A stretch of 6,514 bases of DNA from Bacteroidales bacterium UBA1628 (GTDB taxonomy: Bacteria > Bacteroidota > Bacteroidia > Bacteroidales > UBA932), in contig DCMG01000015.1 of the NCBI GenBank assembly GCA_002321335.1, positions 1 to 6,514 of the forward strand, in the 5' to 3' direction. Below the pieces are notes generated by a model. That model worked only from the letters and a program-made list of their open reading frames with translations, ran no database searches and was not told the origin of the DNA. Shown one piece after another: positions 1-6,121 of this stretch (the stretch's first letter is position 1; each line of letters begins with the position of its first letter). A program made the translations under genes and the position numbers.

Positions 1-870
1 GCCGAGGAGAAGTCACCTGTCATCCTTCAGGTTTCCAAGGGAGCCCGCAACTACGCTAACCAGACCCTTCTCCGCTACATGGCAGAAGGAGCCGTACAGT
101 ATGCGAAGGAACTCGGTTGGGAGCATCCTCAGATCGTTCTTCACCTTGATCACGGTGACACTTTCGAGCTCTGCAAGAGCTGCGTTGACATGGGATTCTC
201 ATCTGTTATGATCGACGGTTCCGCCCTTCCTTACGAGGAGAACATCGCCCTCACCAAGAAGGTCGTTGAGTACGCTCACAAGTATGATGTCACCGTTGAG
301 GCCGAGCTTGGCGTTCTCGCCGGCGTTGAGGATGAGGTTTCCGCTGAGGAGTCTCACTACACAAAGCCAGAGGAGGTCATCGACTTCGCCACACGTACAG
401 GCTGCGATTCACTCGCAATCTCCATCGGTACCTCTCACGGTGCTTACAAGTTCAAGCCGGAGCAGTGCACAAGAGACCCTAAGACCGGACGTCTCGTTCC
501 ACCTCCACTCGCATTCGACGTTCTCCACGAGATCGAGAAGAAGCTTCCTGGATTCCCTATCGTACTCCACGGATCATCTTCAGTTCCTCAGGAGTATGTT
601 GACATCATCAACCAGTATGGTGGCAAACTTCCTGACGCTGTAGGTATCCCTGAGGAGCAGCTTCGCGAGGCCGCCAAGAGCGCTGTCTGCAAGATCAACA
701 TCGACTCAGACTCCCGTCTCGCCATGACCGCCGCCATCCGCAAGGTCTTCGCTGAGAAGCCAGGCGAGTTCGACCCGAGAAAGTATCTCGGACCAGCCCG
801 TGATGAGATGAAGAAGCTCTACGAGCACAAGATCGTTGACGTCCTCGGTTCAAACGGCAAGGCTGAGTAA
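1..870 (+). CDS. fba: Class II fructose-bisphosphate aldolase, 5'-truncated by the window edge
   Basis: This enzyme reversibly cleaves fructose 1,6-bisphosphate to dihydroxyacetone phosphate and glyceraldehyde 3-phosphate in cytoplasmic glycolysis and gluconeogenesis, using a divalent metal, normally zinc. Reading frame 1 is open from base 1 to the TAA at 868-870, giving 289 residues without a start. By family length I estimate about 45 N-terminal residues lie upstream; the internal ATG at 79 is not the start. Visible family landmarks, numbered in the fragment, are HLDHG with the catalytic Asp50 and metal ligand His51, the VEAELG acidic motif (Glu100, Glu102), GTSHG with metal ligand His146, VLHGSSS with metal ligand His190, and the phosphate-binding NIDSD motif from Asn233. 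All key residues are present. Codon choice is strongly biased (CTC/CTT Leu, ATC Ile, GAG Glu), as expected for a highly expressed gene. It ends at its own terminator and converges with the sigma gene, so it is probably functionally unrelated to the genes to its right. Confidence 0.97.
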   Translation, partial: AEEKSPVILQVSKGARNYANQTLLRYMAEGAVQYAKELGWEHPQIVLHLDHGDTFELCKSCVDMGFSSVMIDGSALPYEENIALTKKVVEYAHKYDVTVEAELGVLAGVEDEVSAEESHYTKPEEVIDFATRTGCDSLAISIGTSHGAYKFKPEQCTRDPKTGRLVPPPLAFDVLHEIEKKLPGFPIVLHGSSSVPQEYVDIINQYGGKLPDAVGIPEEQLREAAKSAVCKINIDSDSRLAMTAAIRKVFAEKPGEFDPRKYLGPARDEMKKLYEHKIVDVLGSNGKAE

Positions 871-876
871 TTTGGC

Positions 877-900
877 TTGTGAGGTCTAAACTCCTTACAA
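877..900 (+). other. Small hairpin in the aldolase 3' UTR
   Basis: Bases 877-884 (TTGTGAGG) pair with 893-900 (CCTTACAA) as eight pairs including one G-U, around an 8-base loop. No U-run follows it, so it is not a terminator itself. It sits between the stop codon and the main terminator. It may protect or help process the mRNA 3' end, but a chance fold of this size is possible. Confidence 0.4.
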
Positions 901-915
901 TCAATTAATAAGATG

Positions 916-952
916 ATTCCCTCCAGTCGATATCGACTGGAGGGAATTTTTT
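916..952 (+). terminator. Strong intrinsic terminator of the aldolase gene
   Basis: Bases 916-947 form a perfect 32-base palindrome (16+16). As RNA it would make a stem of about 14 pairs with a 4-base loop (930-933), followed directly by six T at 947-952. This is the textbook rho-independent layout, 45 bases after the aldolase stop. On the - strand the stem is followed by only a weak T-rich stretch (CATCTTATTA), so termination of the converging sigma transcript here is possible but less certain. Confidence 0.93.
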
Positions 953-998
953 AATATATTCATTTATAGTTGTTTACTCTCCACGGCTAAGATGCCGC

Positions 999-1574
999 TT
1001 AATGCAGACACAAAAGCAGCAGGACCGGAAGGTAGTCCTTGAGTGAGCCGCGAAGTTTTTCAAGGGCTTTCTGGATCTCGCGCTTGACCTTGCGGGGAGT
1101 GACTCCGTACTTCTGGGCGATATCCTCGTAAGTCAGATCCTCGAACCGGCTGGAAATGAAGATGTTCAATGAAAGCTCCGGCAGGTCGGCGAGGAATTTT
1201 CTGAATATTCCCTCCACCTCGGCGCTGAATATGTCGTCCATCTCTCCGGATTCCAGAATGGAGATCTCGGAAAGTATAGTTTTCACCTGCATATTCACAT
1301 CCGGATCGATCGATCCTTCTGCCAACACGATCCGGAAATTATCCCGCATCCAGTTCAGGCATCTGTTCTTCACGCTGCGCAGGATGTAGGCTTCGGGAGT
1401 TGTCTTCAGTTCTATGCTGTCCCGTCTGTCCCAGAATGCCGTGAAACACTCAGACACAATGTCTTCCGCCACGGCTTGATCTCTGACATAGGAGCGGGCG
1501 ATCGCGATGAAACCGTTCCTGTGCTTTACGAACAGTTTCCCGAAATCTGATGGCGTTATGTCTGAGACCGGCAT
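999..1574 (-). CDS. ECF-type RNA polymerase sigma-70 factor (Bacteroidetes expansion family)
   Basis: This cytoplasmic sigma factor would direct RNA polymerase to a small set of promoters, most likely those of the neighbouring FecR/SusC/SusD-like genes. It has 191 residues, typical for ECF sigmas. Sigma region 2 spans about residues 10-80, with the core-binding stretch AEDIVSECFTAFWDRRD (36-52) and the promoter-melting/-10 recognition stretch around AYILRSVKNRCLNWMR (62-77). A variable linker follows (about 81-117). Region 4 spans about 118-178, with the -35-binding helix-turn-helix around LTYEDIAQKYGVTPRKVKR (147-165). The last residues, YLPVLLLLCLH, are strikingly hydrophobic. The ATG at 1572-1574 is preceded by no clear Shine-Dalgarno site, as is usual in Bacteroidetes, and lies about 25 bases from a good promoter box. 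It is divergent from the anti-sigma gene rather than in one operon with it. Family assignment is confident; the regulon is inferred from position. Confidence 0.95.
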   Translation of the reverse strand: MPVSDITPSDFGKLFVKHRNGFIAIARSYVRDQAVAEDIVSECFTAFWDRRDSIELKTTPEAYILRSVKNRCLNWMRDNFRIVLAEGSIDPDVNMQVKTILSEISILESGEMDDIFSAEVEGIFRKFLADLPELSLNIFISSRFEDLTYEDIAQKYGVTPRKVKREIQKALEKLRGSLKDYLPVLLLLCLH

Positions 1575-1709
1575 AGTTGGCAGTTGTTATCAGTCCTGCA
1601 AAGTTATACTTTTTTTCTCATTTATCGGGGTCCAAGTCCGCAAGTTGTGTGTCTATAATAATGAAAGCGGAAATTATGGACGTTTCCCACTAAACATAAC
1701 TGATAGAGA
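1575..1709. promoter_or_regulatory. Divergent control region between sigma and anti-sigma genes
   Basis: These 135 bases must hold the start signals of both the leftward sigma gene and the rightward FecR-like gene. The left half contains the sigma promoter box and a run of seven T (1610-1616). The right half, facing the FecR-like gene, has no TAnnTTTG box; it does contain TATAAT at 1654-1659, a CAAGT direct repeat (1633-1637 and 1641-1645), and a weak inverted repeat GGAAA/TTTCC (1669-1673 and 1683-1687). I infer that an ECF-dependent promoter lies at about 1620-1700, but cannot identify its elements. Confidence 0.7.
1599..1606 (-). promoter_or_regulatory. Bacteroidetes -7 promoter box of the sigma gene
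   Basis: Read on the - strand, these bases are TAACTTTG, an exact match to the Bacteroidetes housekeeping -7 consensus TAnnTTTG. I found no other exact match in a by-eye scan of the window on either strand. The distal -33 TTTG element is not evident; an A-run lies upstream instead. Transcription would begin a few bases downstream, giving a short leader of roughly 20 bases before the ATG at 1574. Confidence 0.75.
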
Positions 1710-2675
1710 ATGAACACTTTTGATCTTTTGAAATATTTCGGGTGCAAGTCTTCTCCAAAGGAGGAGGCTGCTGTCCGTGAATGGTTGGCCAACGATCCTG
1801 ACGGAAGCCATCTGAAGAAATACAAGGATGCCCGCTATATATTCGAAGGTATGACTTTATATGGTGAAGAGGCTAAGGCAGAAAGGATAGAGAATGCAAA
1901 GAAGCGTCCGGGAATATTCAAGAGTATATTCAGATATTCAGCAGCGGCGGTTGTGGCGGCGTTGGTTATGTTTGGCACAGCTTCCATTGTGAGGAACCAA
2001 ACTATCGACAGAATCGCCCAGAGCACAGAGTCGGTTTATGTGCCGTCCGGCAAGACAATGGAACTCACCCTTGAGGACGGTACCAAACTGTGGCTTAACT
2101 CCGGAACAAAGATCGAGTATCCTACAGTCTTCGGAAGGAAGTCCAGAAATGTGAAAGTCATTGACGGAGAGGTACTTTTCGATGTCACCAAAGATGAGAA
2201 AAGGCCGTTCACAGTCAGCACGTTCGCATCTGACATCAGGGTGCTCGGAACCAAGTTCGATGTTGTCGCTGATGAGGAGGGCGGAATATTCAAAACTTCC
2301 CTTATCCGTGGCAAGGTGAGCGTAAGCAGCAACTATGACAAGAATGACCGGATCATCCTTAGCCCGGATCAGTCAGTGACGATGGCGGACGGTAGACTGG
2401 TTGTCTCACAGATGTCTGACCCGATGTCGGAGATCTGTTGGACGGATGGCCTTGTTAACCTGACGGATCTGCCGTTCGATCAGCTTATGAGACGCTTCGA
2501 GAAAGTTTACAATGTCAGGATCGTGATCGACAGGGAAGAGATGCCTGAGATCCGGTACTCACGAGGAAAGGTTCGTGTCTCCGATGGAGTTGACCACGCT
2601 CTGGAGATGCTCTCTAAGGCTTCGGACTTCAAATGGAGCCACGACAGGAACACTAATGTCATAACCATACGTTAG
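1710..2675 (+). CDS. FecR-like anti-sigma factor with DUF4974-type C-terminus
   Basis: This single-pass inner-membrane protein should hold or activate the adjacent ECF sigma factor and receive a signal from the outer-membrane transporter. It has 321 residues. The N-terminal cytoplasmic part (1-75) has the usual short anti-sigma-like start, LLKYF..SSPKEEAAVREWL, and becomes basic just before the membrane (KKR at 64-66, K71, R75). One transmembrane helix follows at about 76-94. The periplasmic FecR domain covers about 108-207, with the recurring pieces VPSGKTMELTLEDGTKLWLNS, IDGEVLFDV, VLGTKFDV and LIRGKVSV. The C-terminal DUF4974-type domain covers about 247-321 and shows two successive beta-alpha-beta-like halves resembling an STN domain. 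The start at 1710 fits the family N-terminus and has an AT-rich leader. The stop is 51 bases before the transporter gene with no terminator between, so the two are probably co-transcribed. Family assignment is confident; sigma pairing is inferred from proximity. Confidence 0.95.
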   Translation: MNTFDLLKYFGCKSSPKEEAAVREWLANDPDGSHLKKYKDARYIFEGMTLYGEEAKAERIENAKKRPGIFKSIFRYSAAAVVAALVMFGTASIVRNQTIDRIAQSTESVYVPSGKTMELTLEDGTKLWLNSGTKIEYPTVFGRKSRNVKVIDGEVLFDVTKDEKRPFTVSTFASDIRVLGTKFDVVADEEGGIFKTSLIRGKVSVSSNYDKNDRIILSPDQSVTMADGRLVVSQMSDPMSEICWTDGLVNLTDLPFDQLMRRFEKVYNVRIVIDREEMPEIRYSRGKVRVSDGVDHALEMLSKASDFKWSHDRNTNVITIR

Positions 2676-2726
2676 CCTGAGTTGGATTAGAATATACTTA
2701 AATTACTAATAATCAAATTATAATCA
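2676..2726 (+). promoter_or_regulatory. AT-rich leader before the SusC-like gene
   Basis: This short spacer has no hairpin terminator, no TAnnTTTG box and no Shine-Dalgarno-like purine run. The last 36 bases (2691-2726) are almost entirely A/T, which is typical of unstructured translation starts in Bacteroidetes. It could also hide an ECF-dependent promoter for the transporter gene, but I cannot name its elements. Confidence 0.4.
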
Positions 2727-5700
2727 ATGATTAACTTTCGTTTTACCAGAATTCTGAAACGTTTTTCATTGGCCCTGGTCTTGAGTGTGGCCACCATATT
2801 CAGCGCCAACGCTCAGAACCAGCAAAGAATCACCTTGAAGATGGAGAACTCCACTCTTGGGAAGGTGATGGATGCCATTGAAAATCAGTCTCAGTACCTG
2901 TTCCTTAATGATGGGGTTGACGTGAATATGCGTGTGGACATCAATGTCAGCAACGCTACGATTGACGCTGCCCTTGGTCAACTTTTCGCCGCGAAGCCGG
3001 TCGCTTGGAAAATCGAAGGCGTGAACGTCTATATTTCCAAGAAACAGGAGGTCTCGCAGGGTGAACGTACTGTCACAGGTGTCGTGAAGGATGCGGCCGG
3101 ACTTCCGCTTGCCGGCGTGGCCGTCCTTGTGAAGGGTACTTCCAACGGTTCCAGCACGGATGCTGACGGTAAGTTCTCTTTCGTGCTGAATGACGAGAAT
3201 CTCTCGGCCGGGAAAATCCTTCAGTTTGTGTGCCTTGGTTACACTACCGTTGAGCTGCCTCTTGGTAGCAAGCGCGTGTTCGATGTCACGATGACAGACG
3301 ACACGGTGCTCCTTGAAGGAACCGTGGTCACGGCACTTGGCATCAAACGTTCAGAGAAAGCCTTGAGCTACAATGTGCAGAAGGTTGATTCAGAGGAACT
3401 TCTCGCCAATAAGGACGCCAACTTCGTCAATTCCCTCAACGGAAAGGTGGCAGGTCTTGTCATCAACGCCTCGTCTTCCGGAGTCGGAGGATCGTCTAAA
3501 GTGGTGATGCGTGGAGAGAAGTCCATCAGCAAGTCCTCCAACGCCCTTTATGTCATCGATGGCATTCCTATGTACACATCCGCAAGGGATGCCGGAACCG
3601 GATTCGACTCCAGAGGAGCCACCGACCCGATAGCCGACATCAACCCGGAGGACATTGAATCGATGACAGTCCTGACCGGTGCCGCCGCGGCTGCACTTTA
3701 CGGTTCGTCAGCCGCCAACGGAGCGATCGTTGTCACCACAAAGAAAGGCCTTGAGGGCAAGACTTCGCTCACAATCACCAGCAACACGGAGATCTTCAAT
3801 CCTTTCGTCCTGCCTTCATTCCAGAACAGGTACGGAACCGGTGACCTCAATTCCAGCGAGGGTTCGATCATCCGCAGTTGGGGACACAAACTGAATTCAG
3901 CCAACTATATGGGCTACAACCCACGCAGTGATTATTTCCAGACGGGTGTGACCGGAACCGAGAGTGTTTCCCTCTCTACCGGAAACTCGAAGAACCAGAC
4001 CTACCTTTCCGCCGCGGCCGTCAACTCAAAAGGAATAGTCCCGAACAACGGCTACGACAGGTACAACTTCACGTTCCGCAACACCACCAAGTTCCTGGAT
4101 GACAAGATGACACTTGACGTGGCCGTCGGCTACATTATGCAGGACGACCTGAACACCACCAACCAGGGTACCTACAACAACCCGGTTGTGGGCGCTTACC
4201 TGTTCCCTCGCGGAAACGACTGGAACGACATCACCATGTACGAGAGGTGGGATTCCTCCCGCAAGATCTACACTCAGTACTGGCCGGTGGGCGATGCCGG
4301 AATGACGATGCAGAACCCGTACTGGATCAACTATCGCAACCTTCGCGAGAACAAGAAGGACCGCTATAACCTCAGCGCCGGCCTCTACTATGACATCACG
4401 GACTGGATGACCCTTTCAGGACGCGTGAAGATTGACAACTCGCAGAACAAATACACCGAGAAGTTCTACGCCACCACCAACACCCAGCTCACTGAATATT
4501 CCACCAACGGTCTCTATGGGCAGGAGGAGTCTCAGGACAAGCAGGTTTACGCCGATGTCCTTCTCGACATCAACAAGACTTGGAATGACTGGAGTCTTCA
4601 CGGCAACCTTGGCGCATCCATCTCTGACCTTCGCTACGATCTGTTCTCTCTCCGTGGCCCGATCGCCGACGGAAGCGTGGACCCGTCCGAGTCTAAGAAT
4701 ATTCCTAATGTGTTCAATGTGTTCGCTTTGAGCCAGTCGAAGTCTGTGAAGAGACAGGCCGGCTGGAGGGAGCAGACACAGTCGGTCTATGGCTCGGCCG
4801 AGATCGGATTCAAGAACGCCTACTATCTGACCCTCACAGGACGTAACGACTGGCCTTCACAACTGGCCGGACCCCGCTCCAGCCAGAAGGGTTTCTTCTA
4901 TCCTTCTGTCGGCGCGTCAGTGGTCCTGTCGGAGATCATTCCGAACATGCCTAAGCAGCTGGAATATGTCAAACTGCGTACTTCTTGGGCCTCAGTGGGC
5001 GTGCCTTTCGGGAGGTGGCTTGCCAACCCTATGCACGAGTGGCCGGACAAAGGCAACTCCTGGAACACCCAGACCGCCTATCCGGTGGAAAACCTCAAGC
5101 CGGAGAGGACAAACTCTTGGGAGGCAGGTATTTCGATGCGTTTCCTGAATTGGTTCAGCCTAGATGCCTCCTACTACAACACCCACACGAAGAACCAGAC
5201 CATCTATCCTAAGATTTCCACCGGTTCTGGATATTCGGAGATTCCTATCCAGTCAGGTGACGTGAAGAACGAGGGTATAGAACTTTCGCTCGGTTTTGAC
5301 AAGCAGTGGGGACTCTTCGGATGGAGCAGCGACTACACATTCTCCACCAACAGGAACAAGATCGTCTCTTTGGTCAAGGATGTCCAGAACCCTGTGACGG
5401 GTGAGCCTCTGAACATCTCGGCGATGGAGATGGGCGGCCTCGGCAACGCTGTGTTCATCCTCAAGGAAGGCGGGTCGCTCGGCGACCTTTATTCCAGAAA
5501 CGACTTCGTCAGAGACAGCAACGGAAAGATCTATGTCGATGCCAACGGCGGTGTCGCTACCGACAGGAAGACTGACATTGATGAATATATCAAATTAGGC
5601 AGCGTGCTGCCGAAGGCAAATATGGCGTGGAGGAACGACTTCCGTCTCCAGAATTTCAACTTCGGCTTTATGGTGACAGCACGTCTGGGCGGGGTGGTAT

Positions 5701-6107
5701 ATTCAAGGACCCAGGCTATGCTTGATTATTACGGAGTGTCCGAGGCTTCCGCCCTGATGCGTGACAACGGAGGTGTTTACATCAACGGCTCCGACCTCAT
5801 CGACGCGAACAAATGGTACACCGCCATCGGTTCGGGAGACACGGTGCCTCAGTATTATACATATTCAGCGACCAATGTGAGGCTTCAGGAGGCTTCGGTC
5901 GGCTATACCTTCCCTAAGAAGATGATGGGCGGCCTGTTCGACCTGACTGTGCAGCTCGTGGGCCGCAATCTCTGGATGATCTACAACAAGGCTCCGTACG
6001 ATCCTGAGTCAGTGGCCTCGGCTACCACCAATTTCTATTCGGGTCTCGACTACTTTATGATGCCGAGCACCAGAAACTTCGGCTTCAACGTGAGAATCAA
6101 ATTCTAA
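2727..6107 (+). CDS. SusC/RagA-family TonB-dependent outer-membrane transporter with N-terminal STN signalling domain
   Basis: This outer-membrane beta-barrel imports a large nutrient, typically an oligosaccharide or peptide, with energy from TonB. It has 1126 residues, longer than a plain SusC of about 1000 because of the extra domain. In order: signal peptide 1-30 (basic RFTRILKR start, hydrophobic core, ANAQ end); STN domain about 35-104; carboxypeptidase-regulatory-like beta-sandwich about 114-190 (VTGVVKDAAGLPLAGV..VKGT...TDADGKF); a likely TonB-box region with VVTALGIKR (200-208); plug about 210-341 with the SusC signature pieces ALYVIDGIPM, INPEDIESMTVL and ALYGSSAANGAIVVTTKKG; barrel from about 345 to the end, closing with FGFNVRIKF and its terminal Phe. 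The STN domain marks a transducer that signals to a FecR-like partner, and that gene is immediately upstream. A SusD-like gene follows 14 bases later. The frame is intact throughout. Substrate is unknown. Confidence 0.97.
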   Translation: MINFRFTRILKRFSLALVLSVATIFSANAQNQQRITLKMENSTLGKVMDAIENQSQYLFLNDGVDVNMRVDINVSNATIDAALGQLFAAKPVAWKIEGVNVYISKKQEVSQGERTVTGVVKDAAGLPLAGVAVLVKGTSNGSSTDADGKFSFVLNDENLSAGKILQFVCLGYTTVELPLGSKRVFDVTMTDDTVLLEGTVVTALGIKRSEKALSYNVQKVDSEELLANKDANFVNSLNGKVAGLVINASSSGVGGSSKVVMRGEKSISKSSNALYVIDGIPMYTSARDAGTGFDSRGATDPIADINPEDIESMTVLTGAAAAALYGSSAANGAIVVTTKKGLEGKTSLTITSNTEIFNPFVLPSFQNRYGTGDLNSSEGSIIRSWGHKLNSANYMGYNPRSDYFQTGVTGTESVSLSTGNSKNQTYLSAAAVNSKGIVPNNGYDRYNFTFRNTTKFLDDKMTLDVAVGYIMQDDLNTTNQGTYNNPVVGAYLFPRGNDWNDITMYERWDSSRKIYTQYWPVGDAGMTMQNPYWINYRNLRENKKDRYNLSAGLYYDITDWMTLSGRVKIDNSQNKYTEKFYATTNTQLTEYSTNGLYGQEESQDKQVYADVLLDINKTWNDWSLHGNLGASISDLRYDLFSLRGPIADGSVDPSESKNIPNVFNVFALSQSKSVKRQAGWREQTQSVYGSAEIGFKNAYYLTLTGRNDWPSQLAGPRSSQKGFFYPSVGASVVLSEIIPNMPKQLEYVKLRTSWASVGVPFGRWLANPMHEWPDKGNSWNTQTAYPVENLKPERTNSWEAGISMRFLNWFSLDASYYNTHTKNQTIYPKISTGSGYSEIPIQSGDVKNEGIELSLGFDKQWGLFGWSSDYTFSTNRNKIVSLVKDVQNPVTGEPLNISAMEMGGLGNAVFILKEGGSLGDLYSRNDFVRDSNGKIYVDANGGVATDRKTDIDEYIKLGSVLPKANMAWRNDFRLQNFNFGFMVTARLGGVVYSRTQAMLDYYGVSEASALMRDNGGVYINGSDLIDANKWYTAIGSGDTVPQYYTYSATNVRLQEASVGYTFPKKMMGGLFDLTVQLVGRNLWMIYNKAPYDPESVASATTNFYSGLDYFMMPSTRNFGFNVRIKF

Positions 6108-6113
6108 GGGAGG
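6108..6113 (+). promoter_or_regulatory. Shine-Dalgarno-like site of the SusD-like gene
   Basis: GGGAGG begins right after the SusC-like stop codon. Two in-frame ATGs follow, at 6116 and 6122. Spacing is only 2 bases to the first and 8 to the second, which favours 6122. Shine-Dalgarno use is generally weak in Bacteroidetes, so this is supportive rather than decisive. Confidence 0.5.
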
Positions 6114-6121
6114 CAATGACA

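Noticed and set aside
266..643. 125-residue open frame on the + strand inside the aldolase gene
   Set aside because: It overlaps conserved aldolase catalytic motifs in another frame and its product is a Ser/Leu/Arg-rich low-complexity string, as expected from the shadow of a strongly codon-biased gene.
984..997. CGGC/GCCG inverted repeat just past the sigma stop as a terminator
   Set aside because: The stem is only four pairs and no T-run follows on the - strand; the palindrome at 916-947 is the better candidate.
1643..2696. Possible shared promoter motif AGTTG followed by an A/T block at 1643-1659 and 2680-2694
   Set aside because: The spacing differs (6 versus 8 bases) and the pieces are too short to separate from chance in AT-rich DNA.
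2676..6107. Antisense small RNA opposite the SusC-like gene, as known in some Bacteroides sigma-controlled glycan loci
   Set aside because: A by-eye search for the - strand promoter box (CAAAnnTA on the + strand) in the leader and gene found no exact match.
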